NCBI GenBank assembly: GCA_937894535.1
Contig: CALBHI010000449.1
Location: 1-8,572, forward strand
Source of the DNA: an uncultured Verrucomicrobiota bacterium
GTDB lineage: Bacteria; Verrucomicrobiota; Kiritimatiellia; CAIVKH01
Length of the DNA stretch: 8,572 nt
Direction: 5' to 3'
The stretch's first letter is position 1. Each line of letters opens with the position of its first letter. The translations under genes were made by a program, and so were the position numbers. Positions 4,978-8,572 of this stretch are shown piece after piece. Below the pieces are notes generated by a model. That model was not told the DNA's origin. It was given only the letters and a program-made list of their open reading frames with translations, and ran no database searches.

Positions 4978-6375
4978 ATGACCATCGGTTTCTACAACAC
5001 CTTAACCCGGCGTCTGGATCCGTTCGTGCCGCGCGAGCCGGGCAAGGTCAGCATGTATACTTGCGGCCCAACGGTTTACAATTACGCCCACATCGGCAAT
5101 CTCCGTTGTTACATGTTCGAAGACTTGTTGCGGCGGTTTCTCGAGTTCTCCGGTTTTTCGGTGTACCATGTGATGAACCTGACCGATGTGGATGACAAGA
5201 CGATCCGGTCGAGCCGCGAGAAGGGGATTCCGCTCAAGCAGTACACCAAGACCTTCATCGACGCGTTCTACGAGGATCTCGGCACGCTGAACATCCAGAA
5301 GGCGCACATCTATCCGGCGGCCACGGACCACGTGCCGGAGATGATCACGCTGATTGCCACGCTGATCGAGAAGGGGTACGCCTACCGGTCCGAGGACGGA
5401 TCGGTCTATTTCAGCATCGACAAGTTCCCGGGGTACGGGTGTCTCTGCCAACTCGACACGTCGGGGTTGCGGCCGGGGGCGCGGGTGGCGCAGGACGAGT
5501 ACGAGAAGGAAAACGTCGGCGATTTCGCGCTGTGGAAGGCTTGGGACGAAGCGGACGGCGACGTGGTCTGGGATTCGCCGTGGGGTCGCGGCCGGCCGGG
5601 TTGGCACATCGAATGTTCGGCGATGAGCATGAAGTACCTCGGCGCGTCGTTTGATCTCCATTGCGGTGGCATGGACAATATTTTCCCGCACCACGACGAC
5701 GAGATTGCCCAGAGCGAGGCGGCGACGGGCCAGAAGTTTGTGAACTACTGGCTGCATTGCGCGCACCTGATCGTCGAGGGTAAGAAGATGTCCAAATCGG
5801 CGGGCAATTTCTTCACCTTGCGCGATCTGTTGGCGCGCGGCCACACCGGCCGGGAGATCCGCTACGAGCTCATCTCCACCCATTACCGTCAGTCGTTGAA
5901 TTTCACCTTTGATGGTCTGGAAGGTGCGAAGGCGGCGCTGGGCCGGCTCGATGAATTCCGGTTGCGTCTGGCCGAGACCGCGGGCGGCGCGGCGGCGGCG
6001 AACGCCCCGGCATGGGCCGACGAGGCGGCGGCGCAGTTTCGTGCCGCGCTGGGCGACGACCTCAACATTTCCGGGGCGATGGCCGCGGTGTTTGAATTGG
6101 TGCGGGCGGGTAACCGGGCGCTGGACGCCGGCGTGGTTTCCGCGGGCGAAGCGTCCGCCGTGCTCGAGGTATGGCGTTCGTTCGACCGGGTGCTCGGTTT
6201 TCTATTCCCGGCCAGCGACGAGATTCCGGCCGAGGTGCAGCAACTCGTGACCGAGCGGACGGCGGCTCGCGCGGCCAAGAACTGGGCGGAGTCGGACCGG
6301 TTGCGGGCCGCGATCGAGGCGGCCGGGTTCCAGATCAAGGACACTCCGCAGGGGCCGAAGGTGAGGCGGGCATGA
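4978..6375 (+). CDS. cysS: Cysteinyl-tRNA synthetase
   Basis: It attaches cysteine to tRNA-Cys in the cytoplasm (class Ia aminoacyl-tRNA synthetase, monomer). At 465 residues it is normal for the family. The N-terminus FYNTLTRRLDPF is followed by MYTCGPTVYNYAHIGN, which carries the HIGH-like motif HIGN at 38-41. The KMSKS loop is intact at 270-274 (KKMSKSAGNFF). The zinc site that selects cysteine over serine is complete: C29, C213 (WHIECSAM), H238 and E242 (FPHHDDEIAQSE), with spacings matching the E. coli enzyme. The C-terminal anticodon-binding helical domain ends in DRLRAAIEAAGFQIKDTPQG, as usual. The start at 4978 gives the standard N-terminus but has no clear Shine-Dalgarno; the leader only offers GGTCGGG. 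It is the first gene of an apparent cysS-tmk-holB operon, its TGA overlapping the tmk ATG (ATGA). Confidence 0.99.
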   Translation: MTIGFYNTLTRRLDPFVPREPGKVSMYTCGPTVYNYAHIGNLRCYMFEDLLRRFLEFSGFSVYHVMNLTDVDDKTIRSSREKGIPLKQYTKTFIDAFYEDLGTLNIQKAHIYPAATDHVPEMITLIATLIEKGYAYRSEDGSVYFSIDKFPGYGCLCQLDTSGLRPGARVAQDEYEKENVGDFALWKAWDEADGDVVWDSPWGRGRPGWHIECSAMSMKYLGASFDLHCGGMDNIFPHHDDEIAQSEAATGQKFVNYWLHCAHLIVEGKKMSKSAGNFFTLRDLLARGHTGREIRYELISTHYRQSLNFTFDGLEGAKAALGRLDEFRLRLAETAGGAAAANAPAWADEAAAQFRAALGDDLNISGAMAAVFELVRAGNRALDAGVVSAGEASAVLEVWRSFDRVLGFLFPASDEIPAEVQQLVTERTAARAAKNWAESDRLRAAIEAAGFQIKDTPQGPKVRRA

Positions 6376-7019
6376 GCAACCACCGCGGCAAATTCATCAC
6401 CTTCGAGGGCCCGGAGGGCGGGGGTAAAACCACGCAAGCCAAACGCCTGCTGGCCAAGCTCACGGCCGAAGGGCACGAAGTCATTTACACCCGCGAGCCG
6501 GGGGGCACGCCCACCGGTGAAGCCATCCGCGAGATCCTCCAGTACGACAAGGCGGGCGAACCGTTGTGCAACGAGGCCGAGGTGTTTCTGTTCGCGGCCA
6601 GCCGTTCGCAGTTGGTGCGCACGGTGATCATCCCGGCGCTGGAGCGGGGCTGCCACGTCATCTGCGACCGGTTTGCCGATTCCACGACGGTCTACCAAGG
6701 GTATGGCCGCGGGTTCGACATCGACCAGATGATCGCCATCAACACCTTCGCCATCAACGGCGCCACGCCCGACCTGACCTTGCTGATGGATGTCGAGGTG
6801 GCGACCGGGTTTGACCGGATTGCCACACGCCAGCGCGAGCTGTTCCAGAAGTCGGACCGCATCGAACGCGAGGCCCGTGCCTTTCACGAGCGGGTGCGGC
6901 GGGGTTATCTGGAGTTGGCCGCGCGGTGGCCCGGGCGTTTTCGTACGATCAATGCCGCCCGTGAACCGGGGGAGGTGGAGGCCGATGTCTGGAAGTGGGT
7001 TCAGCAGCTCGTTGGCTGA
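6372..7019 (+). CDS. tmk: Thymidylate kinase (dTMP kinase)
   Basis: It phosphorylates dTMP to dTDP with ATP, the last specific step to dTTP in both de novo and salvage routes. The 215-residue protein is full length. The P-loop is GPEGGGKTT (13-21). It has no basic residue inside the loop, which marks the bacterial type II enzymes that supply arginines from the LID instead (GFDRIATRQRELFQKSDRIE). REPGGT (41-46) is the TMP-binding loop and DRFADSTTVYQG (99-110) the DR(Y/F)-x-S motif. The start at 6372 is the ATG of the ATGA overlap with cysS and gives the standard N-terminus; in-frame sequence further upstream is only cysS read in another frame. Its last 35 nt overlap holB, so the three genes are probably translated in a coupled way. 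Confidence 0.98.
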   Translation: MSNHRGKFITFEGPEGGGKTTQAKRLLAKLTAEGHEVIYTREPGGTPTGEAIREILQYDKAGEPLCNEAEVFLFAASRSQLVRTVIIPALERGCHVICDRFADSTTVYQGYGRGFDIDQMIAINTFAINGATPDLTLLMDVEVATGFDRIATRQRELFQKSDRIEREARAFHERVRRGYLELAARWPGRFRTINAAREPGEVEADVWKWVQQLVG

Positions 7020-7959
7020 GCCGGTCCGCGACGCCTTCGCGGTCCTGCGTGGCAGTGCCGAGGCCGGGCGGCTTGCGCACGGTTATGTGGTTTCGTGCGA
7101 CCGCATGGAGTGGGGTGTGGCCTTCACCACGTTGTTGCTCCAATGGTTGTTCTGCCGCGAGGCACAACGCCCCTGTGGCTTGTGCCGGGCCTGTCGCCAG
7201 GTCGAAGCCCGCACCCATCCGGACACGGTGTGGGTTGAGCCGGCCAACAAAAGCCGCCAGGTCGATGCCGAACAAATCCGCGAGCAGGTCAATCCGCTGA
7301 TCCAGCAGACCTCGTTTGAGGGCGGATGGAAGGCGGCGGTGTTGCTCGATGCCGACCGGATCACCGAGGCCGCGGCCAATGCTTTTCTCAAGACGCTCGA
7401 GGAGCCGCCCGCGTTGTCGTTGATGCTGCTGGTCACGATGAATCCCGGCGGGTTGTTGCCGACCATCATCTCCCGTTGTCAACGCATCCACATCGGAGAC
7501 GCCCAGGCCGGGGCCTCCTTCTCGCGTGTCGAGGAGGCGATGCTCGACTGGCTGCGGCGGCGCAACCGGAAGGATTCCTCGCTGGTGCAGGCCGGTTGGA
7601 TAGCCGCGATCCTGGCCGAGGTGCGTGCCCAGGCGGAGGTCCGGGAAAAAGAGGCGGCTGGCGAGGAGGGGATCGACAAGGACATTCTCGAGGCACGCAT
7701 CCAGGCGCGGGTCGTTGAAGCGCGTCTCCAGATTGTCCGGCTGATCTACCGCTGGGAGCGGGACCTGCTGGTTCTCGCCGGCGGAGGCGACAAAAAAACC
7801 CTTCAATTCCCTGACGAATGGGCTACATTGGCGCGGCAATCCGAAGGCCTGACCGTCGCGGCTTGTTTGCGCCGGCTGGCCCGGGTGGATGAAGCCGTCC
7901 GGCTGCTGGACCGCAACATCCCGGAGAATCTGGTGTGGGAGGCCTCGTTGCCGGTATAG
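6985..7959 (+). CDS. holB: DNA polymerase III delta-prime subunit (clamp loader)
   Basis: A stator subunit of the clamp-loader complex that opens and loads the sliding clamp at primed DNA. It has 324 residues, normal for the family. The start is ATG 6985, with GGAGG (6971-6975) 9 nt upstream, inside tmk. The AAA+ core is recognisable: HGYVVSC at the Walker A position lacks GxxGxGKT, so no ATP hydrolysis is expected there. That argues for delta-prime rather than gamma/tau. Four cysteines, C57 and C64/C67/C70 (CREAQRPCGLCRAC), form the zinc module. LLDADRITEAAANAFLKTLEEPP (120-142) covers the Walker B-like and LEEPP motifs, and ISRC (162-165) is the arginine-finger SRC motif shared by delta-prime and gamma. 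The C-terminal third is a charged helical domain (EKEAAGEEGIDKDILEARIQ) fitting the oligomerisation collar. The tmk-holB pairing is widespread in bacteria and supports the assignment. Confidence 0.95.
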   Translation: MSGSGFSSSLAEPVRDAFAVLRGSAEAGRLAHGYVVSCDRMEWGVAFTTLLLQWLFCREAQRPCGLCRACRQVEARTHPDTVWVEPANKSRQVDAEQIREQVNPLIQQTSFEGGWKAAVLLDADRITEAAANAFLKTLEEPPALSLMLLVTMNPGGLLPTIISRCQRIHIGDAQAGASFSRVEEAMLDWLRRRNRKDSSLVQAGWIAAILAEVRAQAEVREKEAAGEEGIDKDILEARIQARVVEARLQIVRLIYRWERDLLVLAGGGDKKTLQFPDEWATLARQSEGLTVAACLRRLARVDEAVRLLDRNIPENLVWEASLPV

Positions 7960-8087
7960 GAAGCGGTGTTCCGGTGGATGTCTCATGGACAAGTCGGGCA
8001 CGCATTGGTACAAATGGACCGCGGTTGGCATAAGCCTGCCGGAGGATTTGGTTGGTCGAGTCGCGTGAACATGGGGAGTTGAACCTT

Positions 8088-8572
8088 ATGGACATCAAAG
8101 AAATAAAGAAAATCATAGAACTGATGAAGGAAAACGAACTCTCCGAGTTCGAATTGGCCGAAGAAGGGTTCCGGATCACGGTGCGCCGCCCGTACGCGAG
8201 CGCGACCCCCCAGGTCATGATCGGCCAGACGCCTTCCTACATGCCGGCCTTTTCCGCGCCTCCGGCCGCTCCGGCTGCCGCCCCCGGTGCTGCGGCTGCT
8301 CCGACGGCTCCGGCCAAGGAGGCCTTGCCCAGCAACTTGATCGAGATCAAATCCCCGATGGTCGGCACCTTCTACCGTTCCGCTTCGCCGGAAGCCGAAC
8401 CCTACTGCTCGGTCGGTTCGACGATCGAGGGCGAATCGGTGGTCTGTATCATCGAGGCCATGAAGGTCATGAACGAAATCAAGGCCGAGGTCAAAGGGGT
8501 GATCCGCAAGGTGTTGGTCGAAAACGCCACAGCGGTGCAGTACGGCGAACCCTTGTTCCTGGTCGAACCGAG
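8088..8572 (+). CDS. accB: Biotin carboxyl carrier protein of acetyl-CoA carboxylase, 3' end cut
   Basis: It carries biotin between biotin carboxylase (AccC) and carboxyltransferase (AccAD) in malonyl-CoA formation, the first committed step of fatty acid synthesis. 161 codons are present. The N-terminal helix MDIKEIKKIIELMKENELSEFELAEEG is typical of AccB. Residues ~53-80 are an Ala/Pro linker (APPAAPAAAPGAAAAPTAPA). The biotinyl domain starts at SPMVGTFYRS, includes the AccB 'thumb' region SPEAEPYCSVG, and holds the acceptor K126 in EAMKVMNEIKAE. The last visible residues, YGEPLFLVEP, are the usual end of the family, so only a few codons are probably missing. The start at 8088 has GGGGAG (8073-8078) 9 nt upstream. 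It is separated from holB by 128 bp. accC is commonly the next gene but lies outside the window. Confidence 0.98.
   Translation, partial: MDIKEIKKIIELMKENELSEFELAEEGFRITVRRPYASATPQVMIGQTPSYMPAFSAPPAAPAAAPGAAAAPTAPAKEALPSNLIEIKSPMVGTFYRSASPEAEPYCSVGSTIEGESVVCIIEAMKVMNEIKAEVKGVIRKVLVENATAVQYGEPLFLVEP

Noticed and set aside
5002..6887. Two long minus-strand open frames opposite cysS and tmk (293 and 332 codons)
   Set aside because: cysS and tmk are unambiguous by motif; the antisense frames are composition artefacts.
6949..8031. 360-codon minus-strand open frame opposite holB
   Set aside because: holB has a full motif set in the other direction; the antisense product has no family features.
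8005..8034. Possible accB promoter: TTGGTA and CATAAG with 18-bp spacing
   Set aside because: Both hexamers are weak matches and such pairs are common by chance. accB may have its own promoter in the 128-bp gap, but this one is not convincing.
7978..8082. Two overlapping short frames between holB and accB (34 codons from ATG 7978; 27 codons from ATG 7985)
   Set aside because: Neither has a properly spaced ribosome site, they overlap in different frames, and neither product is recognised. Chance cannot be excluded.

Overview
The window is GC-rich bacterial chromosomal DNA with eight protein genes, two of them cut by the window edges. The gene content suggests the Verrucomicrobiota/Kiritimatiellota side of the PVC group. 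The grounds are a PEP-CTERM (exosortase-sorted) secreted protein, a companion secreted concanavalin-like protein with the 'AQLLAFLG ... RFFRL' tail style seen in that group, a large GH31 glycosidase, FolE2-type folate synthesis and strong G/C third-position bias. This placement is inference; no rRNA or other phylogenetic marker was tested.

Left part (1-3728), accessory and carbohydrate/surface related. A family 31 glycoside hydrolase is read leftwards and runs off the left edge, so its C-terminus is missing. It is divergent, across a 231-bp AT-richer region with direct repeats and a candidate -10 box, from a two-gene unit. That unit encodes a small PEP-CTERM surface protein overlapping by 26 bp a secreted DUF1349/concanavalin-like protein. 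The arrangement fits a glycan-processing or surface locus, but no substrate can be named.

Middle part (3734-4977). folE2 (GTP cyclohydrolase IB, first step of tetrahydrofolate synthesis) is read leftwards and ends only 5 bp from the converging secreted-protein gene. Upstream of it is a regulatory region of about 260 bp with an inverted repeat, a 15-bp palindrome sharing an 11-mer with the other large intergenic region, and a candidate cysS promoter.

Right part (4978-8572), housekeeping. cysS, tmk and holB are overlapping and co-oriented: cysteinyl-tRNA synthetase, thymidylate kinase (dTTP supply) and the delta-prime subunit of the DNA polymerase III clamp loader. After a 128-bp gap comes accB, the biotin carboxyl carrier protein of acetyl-CoA carboxylase, truncated by the right edge probably only a few residues before its end.

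I saw no CRISPR array, transposon, phage gene, tRNA, rRNA or convincing intrinsic terminator. No clearly undescribed system is visible. The points most worth checking are the intergenic motifs and the unusual C-terminal tail and gene overlap of the PEP-CTERM protein.
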